A stretch of 46,467 bases of DNA. Source: Verrucomicrobiota bacterium (GTDB lineage: Bacteria; Verrucomicrobiota; Verrucomicrobiia; JADLBR01). Of the stretch, positions 24,149-34,146 are shown one piece after another. Position 1 is the first letter of the stretch. Each line of letters starts with the position of its first letter. The notes under the pieces were generated by a model that saw nothing but the letters and a program-made list of their open reading frames with translations, ran no database searches and was not told the DNA's origin. The DNA lies in assembly GCA_029560585.1 (NCBI GenBank), contig JAKQKQ010000329.1, forward strand, positions 1 to 46,467. The letters are read 5' to 3'. Made by a program: the position numbers and the translations under genes.

Positions 24149-25450
24149 TCAATCCTTCACCGAGGCGCACACGAATTGCAGCACGCGCCACAGGGTGTCG
24201 CCGCCGAAACCGCCTTCGTCGAACGGCGTGCGCGGGATGGGTGTCCAGTTGTCGCGCGCGTGACTTGGCTCGGGTTGCGGGATCCCCGTCAGCGCCGGAT
24301 CGTACTGATTGTCTTTGCCGCCCAGTTTGTAGATCACCACGTCGAGCGACGGCACGATGTAGAGGCAGAAGCCGCCCGCGCCAGACTTGAAGAACGCATC
24401 GCGCGGCGCGCCGATCACGTGGCCATCGGCGTTGTGCTCGAATTGCAGGCTGAACGGCGCGTGCGGATTGTAGGGCGACGGCGAGCGGCAGAGCTTGATG
24501 TAATCCGCTGGCACGAGCTGCTGGTCCTTCCACTTGCCCTGGTGCAGCAGGCAATAGGCAAAACGCAGCGCATCGGTCGCGTGGAGCGCGATGCTGCCCG
24601 CGCCGTTCGCGTGGGGCATCTTGAAATCCCCGCGGTGGAGGCAATAACCCCACGGGCCCCAACCCATCGGCTTTGCGAGCCGCTCGCGGATATAATCCTG
24701 CAACTCCATTCCCGTGACGTGTCGCAGCACGATGGACGCGATGTGCGGTGACGGCGACGAATAGGAGTAACCCCCGCCCGGCTTGGTCCACAGCGGCACG
24801 TGGAGCGACGACTGGTCGAGATCGCGGATGTCCTGCCCTTTAACCGGCTTGAGGGGGGCAACCTTGCCCAGCACGATGCCGGTCGGCGTCTGGCCTTCGC
24901 CCCAGTAACCCGCCGACATGCAGAGCAATTGGCCGAGCGAAATGTCGGCCTTGCGCGGGTCGTCGAGCGGGAACGCCTCGGGCAGGTATTTCTGCGTAAA
25001 TACTTTGGTGTCGAGGCCCGCCGAAAGTTTCGCGCGAAACTCGTTGAGCATGATGCCGCAGGCGATGCTCGTGAACGCCTTGCCGGTGGAGGCCATGTCG
25101 GGATTCGCCTTGCGGCTGGCGCGGCCAAAGTATTTCTCGAACACGAGAAAGCCGTGGCGCACGACGAGCAGGCCGCCGTTGGCCGTGCTGCGCTCCGTGA
25201 TGGTGTACGCGTCCTCCAGACGCGAGAGATCCATCCCGGCCTTGGCGCGAATCTCCTCGGCCGTCTTCAGCGTCCGCCAGCCACCGTCGCTGTCGGGGGG
25301 CGGAAAATACTCGGCCGCGCAGACGATCGGCGCGGCGCCGAGCAACGTGAAAAGAACGGACAGGGATTTCCTTCCGGCGGTCGCGCCGACGGGACCTGTC
25401 CGCATCGGCCGCCCGGGAGCCAGCGGCCCACACTCGACCTTGCGCACCAT
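24149..25450 (-). CDS. Serine hydrolase of the beta-lactamase/class C fold
   Basis: A 433-residue exported serine hydrolase. The SxxK motif is STGK in ASTGKAFTSIACG, the Tyr motif is in GYSYSS, and a KSGAGGF segment replaces the usual KTG/HxG triad. Such proteins act as esterases, D-aminopeptidases or peptidases, seldom as real beta-lactamases. A hydrophobic segment (SVLFTLLGAAPIVCAAE) is the export signal. The start is uncertain: ATG at 25450 has AGG upstream, while ATG at 25405 gives a more normal signal peptide. It is convergent with the ABC-F gene. Confidence 0.83.
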   Translation of the reverse strand: MVRKVECGPLAPGRPMRTGPVGATAGRKSLSVLFTLLGAAPIVCAAEYFPPPDSDGGWRTLKTAEEIRAKAGMDLSRLEDAYTITERSTANGGLLVVRHGFLVFEKYFGRASRKANPDMASTGKAFTSIACGIMLNEFRAKLSAGLDTKVFTQKYLPEAFPLDDPRKADISLGQLLCMSAGYWGEGQTPTGIVLGKVAPLKPVKGQDIRDLDQSSLHVPLWTKPGGGYSYSSPSPHIASIVLRHVTGMELQDYIRERLAKPMGWGPWGYCLHRGDFKMPHANGAGSIALHATDALRFAYCLLHQGKWKDQQLVPADYIKLCRSPSPYNPHAPFSLQFEHNADGHVIGAPRDAFFKSGAGGFCLYIVPSLDVVIYKLGGKDNQYDPALTGIPQPEPSHARDNWTPIPRTPFDEGGFGGDTLWRVLQFVCASVKD

Positions 25451-25599
25451 GCAACCTGTTTAGCAGACCCGCCCCGGGGGTCGAGCGGTACAGCGAGGAC
25501 TGAAAGCCGCGGGACCGACCGTCCTGCCGTCGTCGGGGGGGGCGCAGCTCAAGGTCGCCGCCAGGGCGAGAGCCGTGCCACGTTACCCAATGCCACCCC

Positions 25600-26646
25600 T
25601 CAGGCGAGTGCCTCCTTGCAATACTGAACGCACTTGCCCACTTCCGCCACGGCGTCTGAGCCTTCCGGAATCTTGTATTCAAGCTCGATGTCGGCCGGGA
25701 ACGTCCACTTCTCTTTCCTCATCAACTGGAGAATCTCCCTGATCGGCGTCTTCCCTTGTCCCCAGGGCAGGTTGCCGCCATCCGCGGTCCGGTCCTTCAG
25801 ATGAAGGCTGACGATGCGATCGTGGTATTTCTCGATCACCGGAATAGGAGATAGCCCCTTGGTGCCGGCGAAATAGTGACCCACATCCAGGTTGAAGCCA
25901 ATGTATTGGCCATAGGCCAGAATGGGGTCGGTCTTATCCATCACCGGGTAGTTGCTGGTATGATTGTGGAAGGCGACCCATATCTTGTGCTTGTCGGCGA
26001 ACGGCGCGAGCTTCTGTGCGAGGGTTTCGTTGCGCTCGGTGGTGATGCCGATGCAGCCCAGCGCCTTGGCGATCTCGAAATTGAAGTCAATCTCCTCATC
26101 CGATGACCCAAACCCGGTCTTGTGGATGTGGATGTTAACGCCAGCGTCATTGTACATTTTCCGCAACTCCCTGCACTTGGCCAGTTGCGCGGCGCGCTGT
26201 TCGTCGGTCGGTCTTGTCGGCGGCGCCTCGGGAGCGCCTTTGGCGCGACGGCCACCCCCAGCGGCAATGCCGGCATACGCCTGAATCGGCCCGCCCATCA
26301 GTTCCACTTCGCTCAGTCCATCCCGAAGAAGGGCATTGAGCGTATCCTCGGCGGAGGTGGCGACGCTGCGGTAGCTGTAGGTAATGCACCCGATGCGCAC
26401 GCCGTTGAAGACGGAGCTGGGCCTGCTCGATCCGGCTGCCGACAAGCGCCGCGGAATTGCAAGACAGGCTGCCATGGCCGCCGCACTGCCCAGAAACTCG
26501 CGCCGGGTTGTGGATTTGCCCATCCCGTCGCGGAAATCCGCACAATGTTTGCCGGAAGGCGCCGCGCCATCATTTCCCTGCATCTCCTCGCCATGACGTT
26601 CCATCAGGCGAGGATTTGAGTTCTTCTCGAAGGGTTGTATTCTCAT
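25600..26646 (-). CDS. Tat-exported sugar phosphate isomerase/epimerase-like TIM barrel
   Basis: A 348-residue protein of the xylose isomerase-like (AP endonuclease 2) barrel family. A twin-arginine signal, TTRREFLGSAAAMAACLAI, lies about 45 residues in. Barrel hallmarks are HIHKTGFG, FHNHTSNYP, FNLDVGHYFAG, VSLHLKDRT and a C-terminal ELEY. The His, Glu and Asp positions fit the usual metal site. Start at 26646 because AAGGA lies upstream; a reading to 26796 lacks any family character. It follows another Tat-exported TIM barrel on the same strand after about 80 bases, so the two are probably an operon acting on periplasmic sugars. Confidence 0.82.
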   Translation of the reverse strand: MRIQPFEKNSNPRLMERHGEEMQGNDGAAPSGKHCADFRDGMGKSTTRREFLGSAAAMAACLAIPRRLSAAGSSRPSSVFNGVRIGCITYSYRSVATSAEDTLNALLRDGLSEVELMGGPIQAYAGIAAGGGRRAKGAPEAPPTRPTDEQRAAQLAKCRELRKMYNDAGVNIHIHKTGFGSSDEEIDFNFEIAKALGCIGITTERNETLAQKLAPFADKHKIWVAFHNHTSNYPVMDKTDPILAYGQYIGFNLDVGHYFAGTKGLSPIPVIEKYHDRIVSLHLKDRTADGGNLPWGQGKTPIREILQLMRKEKWTFPADIELEYKIPEGSDAVAEVGKCVQYCKEALA

Positions 26647-26726
26647 GTTTTCCTTTGGGTGTGGAAGGTGGGGCTGCGTCCAATCTGATTCATGGAAGTC
26701 TGTTGCTTCAGTGGCACCAGAATCAA

Positions 26727-27641
26727 TCACGAAGCGCGGGGCATGCGCGCGTGCTCGCGGAGGAACCCGTTGTTGCGTCGGGTATCTTCCACGCAATCCG
26801 CAATATTCTGATGGCTGGTCTCATACACGAACCAGCCCTCGTATCCAATTTCTCCAAAGGCGCGAAAGGCCTCTGCCCAATCGATGGGGCCGGGTTCCTC
26901 GATCAAGCTGTCGCCGTTCTTAACATGCACGGCACAGATGCGCTCCCTGCCGAGCAGTCTGATGCCGGGGATCGCCTGATCGCCATAGCCGTAGTAGGCC
27001 ATGTTGTGAACGTCGTAATAGACTTGGACTGCAGGGTGGGCCACCAGATCGACGAGTTTCTTGTTGTCGGCTGGGCTCAGGGAGTTCTCAAGCCCGAGGA
27101 TGACTCCCGCCTCTGCGGCATCTCCCGCCGTCGCCTGCAACAGGGCGACGATCGGGCCAAAGGACGCCTCCTTGCCCATGTCGGGGGCGTTTTCCTTGAA
27201 GAAGGCCACTAGGATCACACCGCTCCCGAGCATCTCCGCAGCCCGAATCGATTGCCGGATATTCATTCCCGCATCGGGGCTGCCTATCTGAATCCCCCGG
27301 TCCCATATGCCCGAGAGGGACGGGACGCGCATGCCCCATCGATCAGCCTCCCGCTTGTAACGGAGCACCGTCTCTGGATCGCGCAGGTTGAGTGCGCCGC
27401 CCGTTACCTGCAATTCGACGCCCATCAGCCCAGGGATGGCCGAGGCGGCCCTGATGACGCCAATGTCCCCCACCATCTTCATGCTGGCGGCCCGAATGCC
27501 TATCTTGAGAGGTATCTGCTGCACGCCCCCGGTTTCCCCCACCGTGCGGGCACCGGGAACCGCCCCGCATGCCACCGCGGAAGCCCCCGAGGCCCCCAAC
27601 GCGATGAACTGCCGCCGGGTGAGTCCATGCGCCAATTTCAC
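26727..27641 (-). CDS. Tat-exported xylose isomerase-like TIM barrel protein
   Basis: A 304-residue protein with GTG start at 27641, preceded by AAAGGA. The twin-arginine signal is LTRRQFIALGASGASAVACG, and the barrel shows GVELQVT, LGLENSLSP, YYDVHNMAYYGYG, CAVHVKNGDS and WFVYETS, consistent with a metal-binding sugar isomerase or epimerase. It is the first gene of a probable two-gene operon. Exported proteins of this type often accompany Gfo/Idh/MocA oxidoreductases in Verrucomicrobiota; one is encoded 10 kb away. Confidence 0.82.
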   Translation of the reverse strand: MKLAHGLTRRQFIALGASGASAVACGAVPGARTVGETGGVQQIPLKIGIRAASMKMVGDIGVIRAASAIPGLMGVELQVTGGALNLRDPETVLRYKREADRWGMRVPSLSGIWDRGIQIGSPDAGMNIRQSIRAAEMLGSGVILVAFFKENAPDMGKEASFGPIVALLQATAGDAAEAGVILGLENSLSPADNKKLVDLVAHPAVQVYYDVHNMAYYGYGDQAIPGIRLLGRERICAVHVKNGDSLIEEPGPIDWAEAFRAFGEIGYEGWFVYETSHQNIADCVEDTRRNNGFLREHARMPRAS

Positions 27642-27849
27642 GTATCCGATTTCCTTTCTGTCGTTCCTGTTGCGTCGTGCGCCGCAGGCCCGGAGTGGTT
27701 CCGCAACGGCAGTTTACCCCCGCGTCCCCCACCGGTCGCAATCTCTTTTGTTCCTCTTCGCGGGGCTTGACTCATGCCGACCACAGGCAGCAAATTGAAA
27801 TAAGCGGACGGTGCGATGCCAACAGCACCGGCGCATAGAACGCTCGCCA

Positions 27850-29022
27850 ATGACGACCACGGGAACCGAGGTCCGCCCGAATCAGTTCGGGGCGCAGGAG
27901 ATTCTCGACTCGCTCGCGGATGGCATCTACATGACCGACCTCGATCGCAAGATCGTCTTCTGGAATCGCGCGGCGACCCGCATCACCGGCTGGCGGGCCG
28001 AGGAGGTCGTCGGCCGCACCTGTTTTGACGACATCCTGAATCACATCGATCTCGACGGCCACGCACTGTGCGGCAAGGAATTCTGCCCCCTCCACCGATC
28101 CATAATGACGGGCGTGACCAGCACCACATCGGTCATCGTCAGCGCACGGCACAAAGACGGCCGTCGGGTCCCCGTCGAGGTCTCAGTGGCACCCATAAAA
28201 AAACCGTCGGGCGAAATCGTCGGCGGCATCGAGGTGTTCCGAGACCTGACCCAGTTCGTCGACGACCTCCGCCGGGCCCGCATCATACAGGATGGCATCC
28301 TGTGCTGTCCCCTGCCGGACGACGGGCGCGTCGAATTTGATGTTCGTTACACGCCCGAGCAAATCATAGGCGGGGATTTCTATCGGGTCGAAAGGCTGGG
28401 GGACAATACCTACGCCATGATGGTGGCTGACGTGATGGGGCACGGCTCCGCGGCAGCACTCTTCACGATGCACCTTCGATCTCTCTGGGAAGAGTGCCGG
28501 GGCAAACTGGCGTCGCCCCCAGAATTCATGACCGCGCTGAACCCCCGGCTCCATCGATTGATCAGCGCCGAGGGATACTTCGCCACCGCGCTGTTCCTCG
28601 TGCTGGATGCCTCCACCGGCGCGATCCGATACGTGCGCGCGGGCCATCCTGCGGCGGTCGTCGCCCACGAGGGCGGCACGATCGATCAACTCGAGCGAGG
28701 CGGTCCCGCCCTCGGGCTCTTGTCGGATTCGGCGTACGAGGGTGCCGAAATCCACCTGGTCCCGGGAGACTCGCTGTTGCTCTTCACGGACGGTGCGGTC
28801 GAGCTGACCGACTCCAGGGGCAACGAGTTCGGGGAAGAGAGGCTCCTCAGCTTCATTCGGGACGAACTTTGCTCGGAGGGCCGGTTGACGACAGAGCGGA
28901 TCGAGCGGAGACTGCTTGAGTTCGGGGGTGGCCTCCGCCTGCCCGATGACCTCACGCTGGTGCTGGTGCGGTGGCGCGGCCCAACGCCAATCGCTGATCC
29001 CGATCACAAATCACTCATATGA
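27850..29022 (+). CDS. PAS-SpoIIE (PP2C-type) serine phosphatase
   Basis: A 390-residue cytoplasmic regulator. An N-terminal PAS domain (about 15-130) includes the Cys-containing stretch CFDDILNHIDLDGHALCGKE followed by FCPLH. A SpoIIE/RsbU phosphatase domain (about 150-375) has GGDFY, ADVMGHGSAAALF and LLFTDGAVEL, giving the Asp residues that bind Mn/Mg. Such phosphatases dephosphorylate a STAS-domain antagonist in partner switching, and the next gene encodes a STAS protein overlapping by 4 bases (29019-29022). The start is uncertain: ATG at 27811 adds 13 residues. The kinase partner of the switch is not visible. Confidence 0.85.
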   Translation: MTTTGTEVRPNQFGAQEILDSLADGIYMTDLDRKIVFWNRAATRITGWRAEEVVGRTCFDDILNHIDLDGHALCGKEFCPLHRSIMTGVTSTTSVIVSARHKDGRRVPVEVSVAPIKKPSGEIVGGIEVFRDLTQFVDDLRRARIIQDGILCCPLPDDGRVEFDVRYTPEQIIGGDFYRVERLGDNTYAMMVADVMGHGSAAALFTMHLRSLWEECRGKLASPPEFMTALNPRLHRLISAEGYFATALFLVLDASTGAIRYVRAGHPAAVVAHEGGTIDQLERGGPALGLLSDSAYEGAEIHLVPGDSLLLFTDGAVELTDSRGNEFGEERLLSFIRDELCSEGRLTTERIERRLLEFGGGLRLPDDLTLVLVRWRGPTPIADPDHKSLI

Positions 29023-29546
29023 ATGACACACCCATCCTCGTCGCGGTGCTCCACGACATCGCCCACATCAAGGTCGTCGGCCGCGCCAACTTCGAGACCG
29101 CCACGCATTTCAAGACCGCATTCGATGCGCTGCAGAAGCGCGGGTTCCGCCACTTCGCCATCGATCTCGCCGATTGCGCACAGATGGACAGCACGTTTCT
29201 GGGTGTACTCGCCGGTTCGGCCATGAACCTGAGCCGAGGCACAGGGGGAAAGGGTGGGCCCGCTATCGAGCTCTTCCGCCCCAATGATCGCATTGTGAAA
29301 CTGCTGTCCGACCTTGGGGTCGGCCACCTTCTCAAGACCACGCGGAAAACCGACCAGGCCATGCCGTACGAGGCCGCCCCCGCCGCTGAAACCACGCCCA
29401 CGACGATGGCGCAGACCAGCCTTGAGGCGCACGAGACCCTGATGGCGCTCAATCCGAACAATCGTGTGAAGTTCAAGGACGTGGTCACCTTCCTCAAAGA
29501 GGATCTCGCCAGGGTCTCGCCAAACGCGCCGCCACCGGAGCACTAG
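29019..29546 (+). CDS. STAS domain protein (anti-anti-sigma factor-like)
   Basis: A 175-residue protein whose first about 115 residues form a STAS domain. The helix start IDLADCAQMDSTFLGVLAGS contains the Ser (in MDSTF) that is phosphorylated in SpoIIAA/RsbV relatives. The remainder is Ala/Pro/Thr-rich and probably flexible. The ATG overlaps the phosphatase stop (ATGA), so the two are co-translated and likely substrate and enzyme. Its target anti-sigma factor or other partner is not in the window. Confidence 0.85.
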   Translation: MNDTPILVAVLHDIAHIKVVGRANFETATHFKTAFDALQKRGFRHFAIDLADCAQMDSTFLGVLAGSAMNLSRGTGGKGGPAIELFRPNDRIVKLLSDLGVGHLLKTTRKTDQAMPYEAAPAAETTPTTMAQTSLEAHETLMALNPNNRVKFKDVVTFLKEDLARVSPNAPPPEH

Positions 29547-29651
29547 CTCGAAAATTCAGACACAGACTCGTGGGAGCCTGCTTGCAGGCGATCCGAATCG
29601 CGCGCAAGCGCGCTCCTACGTCCCAGTTTCCGCCCCGGTGGTGCCCCGCAG
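29544..29651 (+). repeat. Dispersed double-hairpin repeat, copy 2
   Basis: The partner of 10071-10177 in opposite orientation. It contains GAGCCTGCTTGCAGGCG and CGCGCGCAAGCGCGCTC hairpins followed by CCCGGTGGTGCC. It begins at the stop codon of the STAS gene (shared TAG CTCG sequence), so it may also form the transcript end. The spurious frame starting inside it at 29570 is not a real extension of the next gene. Confidence 0.65.
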
Positions 29652-29719
29652 CGCGGCCCGCCGCGGCATTGCGCGAGTGGATGGCGGCCAGGGCCTCCAA
29701 CACGCCTCCGACCCGCCGC

Positions 29720-29749
29720 TTTACCGGATGCCCGCGCCTGCGTTATAAT
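29720..29749 (+). promoter_or_regulatory. Candidate promoter, perfect -10 TATAAT close to the start codon
   Basis: TATAAT (29744-29749) with TTTACC (29720-29725) 18 bases upstream as a weak -35. The ATG of the TauE/SafE-like gene follows 6 bases after the -10, so any transcript would have almost no leader. That is seen from the sequence; leaderless translation is inference. Confidence 0.4.
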
Positions 29750-29755
29750 GCCGTG

Positions 29756-30448
29756 ATGGACTTGGGTTCAGTGACAACGCCCGCGACGGCACTCGTGGCC
29801 GGCCTGCTGACAGGCATCCACTGCTGCGGGATGTGCGGTCCGTTGACCTGCGCCGTTTTCGGGGGCGGGGGCGCGGGCGCGACCGGCGTCCTGCCATCGC
29901 TTGCTTCATACCACTCCGCGCGCCTCGTTTCGTATGCGGTGATCGGGGGCCTGCTCGGCATGGTGGGCGGATCGCTGGCCGGATTCTTTGCGGGCTCGGT
30001 CACCAAACTGCTGCCATGGGCCTTCGCAGTTGTTTTCCTCTTCATCGGCCTGGGGTTGGAGAAGCGAATCCCGGTGCCAAGGGTGTTTTCGGCATTCTTC
30101 GGGCGCATCAGGATCCGGGCCGGGGGTGGGGCCAAGATGGCGGGGGCGATCGGTCTCGCAACCCCGTTTCTGCCCTGCGGTCCTCTTTACATGGTGTTCG
30201 GCGTTGCCCTGTTCTCGGGCTCGTTTCTCAGGGGCGCGGCGCTGATGGCGGCATTTGCGCTGGGAACGGCGCTGATCTTTGCATTCTTCCAATCGCAGGT
30301 TTTGCGGCTGCAGGGGCGGTTCTCGCCAAAGGTGATGGGATGGATCCGGCAGGGCTTTGCGCTCGTGGCCGCGGTCGTCCTGGCCTTGCGGGCCGCGGCG
30401 GACATTTCGCTGGTCGGGTCTGGCGGTTCTTGCCCGATGTGCCATTGA
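29756..30448 (+). CDS. TauE/SafE-like membrane protein (CcoI-associated type)
   Basis: A 230-residue inner-membrane protein with about six helices. The N-terminal motif GIHCCGMCGPL and the mid-protein PCGPLY are hallmarks of the DsbD/TauE-like proteins encoded beside copper P-type ATPases and cytochrome oxidase biogenesis genes. The C-terminal CPMCH could bind metal. The next gene is a CcoI-like copper ATPase, supporting a role in copper handling or oxidase assembly. I chose the ATG at 29756 because a TATAAT box and family N-terminus fit it; the longer frame lies in a repeat. Confidence 0.8.
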   Translation: MDLGSVTTPATALVAGLLTGIHCCGMCGPLTCAVFGGGGAGATGVLPSLASYHSARLVSYAVIGGLLGMVGGSLAGFFAGSVTKLLPWAFAVVFLFIGLGLEKRIPVPRVFSAFFGRIRIRAGGGAKMAGAIGLATPFLPCGPLYMVFGVALFSGSFLRGAALMAAFALGTALIFAFFQSQVLRLQGRFSPKVMGWIRQGFALVAAVVLALRAAADISLVGSGGSCPMCH

Positions 30449-30512
30449 TACGGTTGTGCCCGTCGCCGAGCTATCCGAATCGCCAGCCCCCGCCTCCCGC
30501 GGGGCCAGCGAG

Positions 30513-32957
30513 ATGCCGTGCAGGCATTGCGGCACGCCCTTTCGCCCCACGGGCGACCATGACGGGTTCTGCTGTGCCGGTTGCGAGTTTGTCTTCCACC
30601 TGATCCGGGACAAGGGCCTGGATAGGTTTTACGAGCTCCGCGGGCGCGAGAGGTCCGCCCCCGTCAAGCCGCTGGTCTTCCGCCGCCGCGATTGGTCTTG
30701 GGTACAAGACATGGTTAGGAAGGCGGAGTCCGGCGTGGTCGGTGGCGCGGTGGCCTCGACCGAAATGGAGGTGCAGGGGATCTCCTGCATCGGCTGTGTC
30801 TGGCTGATCGAACGGCTCATGCGCCGGGCACCCGGGGTTCTCGAGGCGCGCGTGCATCCGGCCCTGGGCCTCGCGAGAATCCGATGGCAACCGGGATGCT
30901 TCAACGCCGAGGCCCTGGCGAGCGAACTCCAGTCCTTCGGTTATCTCCTGGGTCCGGCGCGGGCGGGCGGGCGCCCGACGGGTGGCCTGGGGCTCCGTCT
31001 GGGGCTCTGCTGCGCATTCGCGCTCAACACGATGCTGTTCACCATGCCCCGCTATCTGGGAATGCGTCCGGACTTCGAATTCGCGGGCCTATTCGGGTGG
31101 CTTGCGGCGGCGTTCAGCTGCCTGAGTTTCGCGGTGGGCGGCAGCCACTTCATATCGCGCAGTTTGAACGGCCTGCGCCAAGGTGTGATTCACATCGACC
31201 TCCCAATATCCTTGGGTCTGATCGCCGCGTTCGCCGGCTCATGGGCATCGTGGTTCTTGGGCCGCGAAAGCCTGCTCTACTTCGATTTTGTCTCGGTATT
31301 TGTGTTTCTGATGCTCCTCGGCCGATGGCTGCAGGAAAAGGCCATCGGAGAGAACCGGCGCCTGCTCCTCAGCTCCAATCCGGCGCTGGCAAACCTGAGG
31401 CTGGCCGACGGCACGCCCGTCTCGGCAGCCGACGTGTCCCCCGACCTCGAATATCTCCTCTCGCCGGGCGAACCCGTGCCGGTGCGTTCGCGGCTCGTTT
31501 CCGAGTCGGCGGCACTGGCGATGGATTGGATCAGCGGGGAAGCCGACGTCCGCAATGTCGCAGTCGGGCAGGTGGTCCCTTCGGGAGCCGTGAACGTCGG
31601 GCCGTCCGCCCTCTATCTCCGCGCGATGGAGGCGTGGGCATCCTCGGCACTCGCATCCCTGGTTCAGGTCACCCCCCGCGACGCGGTGCGCTACGTGCCG
31701 CTTGAGAGATTCATTCGCGGCTACACCGTGGCCGTGCTCATCGTGGCCACGATCGGCATGGCGTGGTGGTGCTGGTCGACCGGCAACATGACCATCGGCC
31801 TCCAAGTCTTCATATCTGTCCTTGTCGTCTCGTGCCCGTGCGCATCCGGCGTCGCGCTGCCACTGCTCGATGAACTCGCGGTATCGGGCCTCCGCCGTTT
31901 CGGGGTTTTCATCAGGAATTCGGCGATCTGGGCCCGGCTGCGGGGCATCCACACGATCGCCTTCGACAAGACGGGCACCCTCACGGAAGAAAACCTCCAA
32001 CTCTCGGACACTCTCCCGCTGCTCGCCCTCGAGCCCGAAGCCAGGGAAGCCCTCCTCAGGATGGCCTCGGAGAGCTGGCATCCCATATGCGATTGCCTGC
32101 GCCGCGAACTGCTCACCCGCGGCTATAGGCCAACAGCCGCCGCCGGCGAAATCGACGAGACGCCGGGAAAGGGAATCACCCTGAGGGCGGGATCCGTCAT
32201 GTGGCGATTGGGTCGGCCGGGCTGGGCAGAGGGCGGGACGCCCCCATCCGACACCACCGATTCGGTCACTGGCTGCGACCTCGCTCGCGACGGAAGGGTC
32301 GTCGCCTCTTTTCGGTTTCACGAATCCATCCGCGAGGATGTCGCCGAGGAGGCCGAGGTATTGCGTAGCCTCGGTCACCGACTGGTCGTGCTGAGCGGAG
32401 ATCGCACCGAAAGACTGCGGGCGGTGGCCGGCCGCCTTGGCATGGGCGACTCGGATTGGAAGGGCGAGATGACGCCCGAGGACAAGGCGGCATGGATCAG
32501 GAAGAACGGACCCGATGACACGATGATGGTGGGCGACGGCGCGAATGACAGTCTCGCGTTCGACTCCAGCCGATGCTGCGGGACGCCGGTGATCGACCGC
32601 GGCCTGTTGGAGCGGAAGGCCGACTTCTATTACCTTGGGCGCGGCGTGAGCGGCGTCCGCCTCCTCATCGAGATGGGGCATCGCCGGGATCGCATCGCCC
32701 GCGCCGTTATCGGGTTTGCCACAGCGTATAACCTGGTCATGGTGGCCATCAGTCTCTCGGGCCACATGAATCCCCTCGTCGCCGCGATCGTGATGCCGCT
32801 AAGTTCCCTGGCGTCGCTCGCGATCGTCGTCGCCGGAATAGGTCTCCCCGGCCGACCGCAGCCGCCCCCGGCGGCAATTCTCGTGCCGCCCGCCCAAAAT
32901 CTTGTTGAGGGAAGTGCCGCGATGCGCGAGTGTCCCCGCGTTCCAGAAAGGGCATGA
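30513..32957 (+). CDS. Heavy-metal (copper) translocating P-type ATPase, CcoI-like
   Basis: An 814-residue CPx-type ATPase. The N-terminus carries a Cys-rich domain (CRHC, FCCAGC) typical of CcoI/FixI, then a heavy-metal-associated domain with CIGC. The transport motif is SCPCASG, the phosphorylation site DKTGTLT, and the hinge [11 protein letters not shown]. CcoI proteins supply copper to cbb3 oxidases, but no oxidase gene is in the window. The start could also be GTG at 30456; I preferred the ATG directly before the Cys domain. The carA start overlaps its stop (ATGA, 32954-32957). Confidence 0.9.
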   Translation: MPCRHCGTPFRPTGDHDGFCCAGCEFVFHLIRDKGLDRFYELRGRERSAPVKPLVFRRRDWSWVQDMVRKAESGVVGGAVASTEMEVQGISCIGCVWLIERLMRRAPGVLEARVHPALGLARIRWQPGCFNAEALASELQSFGYLLGPARAGGRPTGGLGLRLGLCCAFALNTMLFTMPRYLGMRPDFEFAGLFGWLAAAFSCLSFAVGGSHFISRSLNGLRQGVIHIDLPISLGLIAAFAGSWASWFLGRESLLYFDFVSVFVFLMLLGRWLQEKAIGENRRLLLSSNPALANLRLADGTPVSAADVSPDLEYLLSPGEPVPVRSRLVSESAALAMDWISGEADVRNVAVGQVVPSGAVNVGPSALYLRAMEAWASSALASLVQVTPRDAVRYVPLERFIRGYTVAVLIVATIGMAWWCWSTGNMTIGLQVFISVLVVSCPCASGVALPLLDELAVSGLRRFGVFIRNSAIWARLRGIHTIAFDKTGTLTEENLQLSDTLPLLALEPEAREALLRMASESWHPICDCLRRELLTRGYRPTAAAGEIDETPGKGITLRAGSVMWRLGRPGWAEGGTPPSDTTDSVTGCDLARDGRVVASFRFHESIREDVAEEAEVLRSLGHRLVVLSGDRTERLRAVAGRLGMGDSDWKGEMTPEDKAAWIRKNGPDDTMMVGDGANDSLAFDSSRCCGTPVIDRGLLERKADFYYLGRGVSGVRLLIEMGHRRDRIARAVIGFATAYNLVMVAISLSGHMNPLVAAIVMPLSSLASLAIVVAGIGLPGRPQPPPAAILVPPAQNLVEGSAAMRECPRVPERA

Positions 32958-34096
32958 AAGAGGCGATCCTGGCACTCGAGGACGGGTTCGTGCTGCGCGG
33001 CAAACCATTTGGTGCCAAGGTGCGCGGCACGGGCGAGGTCTGTTTCAACACCTCGATGACCGGCTATCAGGAGATCCTCACCGATCCCTCCTATCGCGGC
33101 CAGATCGTCGCAATGACATACCCGCAGATCGGCAACTACGGCATCAACGACCTCGATGTCGAATCGGATCGGCCTCAGGTGGCGGGCTTTGTCGTGAGAG
33201 AATTGTCCCCGGTCGCGTCGAACTGGCGCTCCCGCCTCACCCTTGACGAGTATCTGCGGCACAACGGCATCCCTGGAATCGAAGGGATCGACACGCGCGC
33301 CTTGACCCGTCGGCTGCGCGTGCATGGCGCCCTGCGCGGTGTGCTCACGGCCGAAAACCTGTCCGATGCGGCGGCGGTCGATCTCGCGCGCAAGGTCCAA
33401 TACGTCGGAGTCGACCTCGTCAAAGATGTCTCCACGAAGCAGGCCTACGACTGGGATCCGGACGACCGGCTCAGCGCCGAATGGACCCTCGATCGGAGCG
33501 CGGGCTACAGGCGCCCCCTTCCGCCCGCGAAGTATCGGATCGTCGCATACGACTTTGGCATCAAGCACAACATCCTGCGGCGCCTTCGCCAGGAGGGATT
33601 CCGGGTCCGGGTCTTGCCGGCCGCGACCCCGGCCGCCGAAGCCCTCGCCCACGACCCGGACGGCATCTTCCTTTCAAACGGCCCGGGCGATCCCGAAGTG
33701 CTGACCTACGCGCACCAGGCGGTCCGGGACCTGCTGGGCAAGAAACCCCTTTTCGGCATCTGTCTCGGGCACCAAATACTCTCCTTCGCTCTCGGCGGCC
33801 GAACATTCAAACTCAAGTTCGGCCACCGCGGCGGCAACCAGCCCGTCAAAGATCTGACCACGGGTGCGGTCGCCATCACCTCCCAAAATCATGGCTTTGC
33901 CACCGATCCGGAAAGCCTTAAAGGGGCCAACGTCGAGTTCACTCACGTCAACCTCAACGACGGCACGTGCGAGGGACTCCGGCTGCGGGACGGCAGCGCG
34001 TTCGCGGTCCAGTACCACCCGGAGGCCTCCCCCGGCCCGCATGACGCCAACTATTTCTTCCGGCAATTTGCGGAGTCCATCGAACGCGGCCTTTGA
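32954..34096 (+). CDS. carA: Carbamoyl-phosphate synthase small subunit CarA
   Basis: The glutaminase subunit that delivers ammonia to CarB for arginine and pyrimidine synthesis. The 380-residue protein begins with the typical [11 protein letters not shown] and [17 protein letters not shown]. The class I amidotransferase domain has the nucleophile Cys in [10 protein letters not shown] and the His/Glu pair in [11 protein letters not shown]. The start is fixed by overlap with the copper ATPase stop (ATGA). An upstream ATG at 32930 would add 8 residues. No carB is visible. Confidence 0.95.
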   Translation: MKEAILALEDGFVLRGKPFGAKVRGTGEVCFNTSMTGYQEILTDPSYRGQIVAMTYPQIGNYGINDLDVESDRPQVAGFVVRELSPVASNWRSRLTLDEYLRHNGIPGIEGIDTRALTRRLRVHGALRGVLTAENLSDAAAVDLARKVQYVGVDLVKDVSTKQAYDWDPDDRLSAEWTLDRSAGYRRPLPPAKYRIVAYDFGIKHNILRRLRQEGFRVRVLPAATPAAEALAHDPDGIFLSNGPGDPEVLTYAHQAVRDLLGKKPLFGICLGHQILSFALGGRTFKLKFGHRGGNQPVKDLTTGAVAITSQNHGFATDPESLKGANVEFTHVNLNDGTCEGLRLRDGSAFAVQYHPEASPGPHDANYFFRQFAESIERGL

Positions 34097-34146
34097 CGGC
34101 GGGGAAAAGTGTTGAAGCGGCCGAAGGATCGGCTTAATTACCCCAC

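Noticed and set aside
29570-29755. N-terminal extension of the TauE/SafE-like protein
   Set aside because: It consists of the translated dispersed repeat at 29544-29651 and lacks membrane or signal character.
31239-32765. A 508-codon minus-strand frame
   Set aside because: Antisense to the copper ATPase; no domain.
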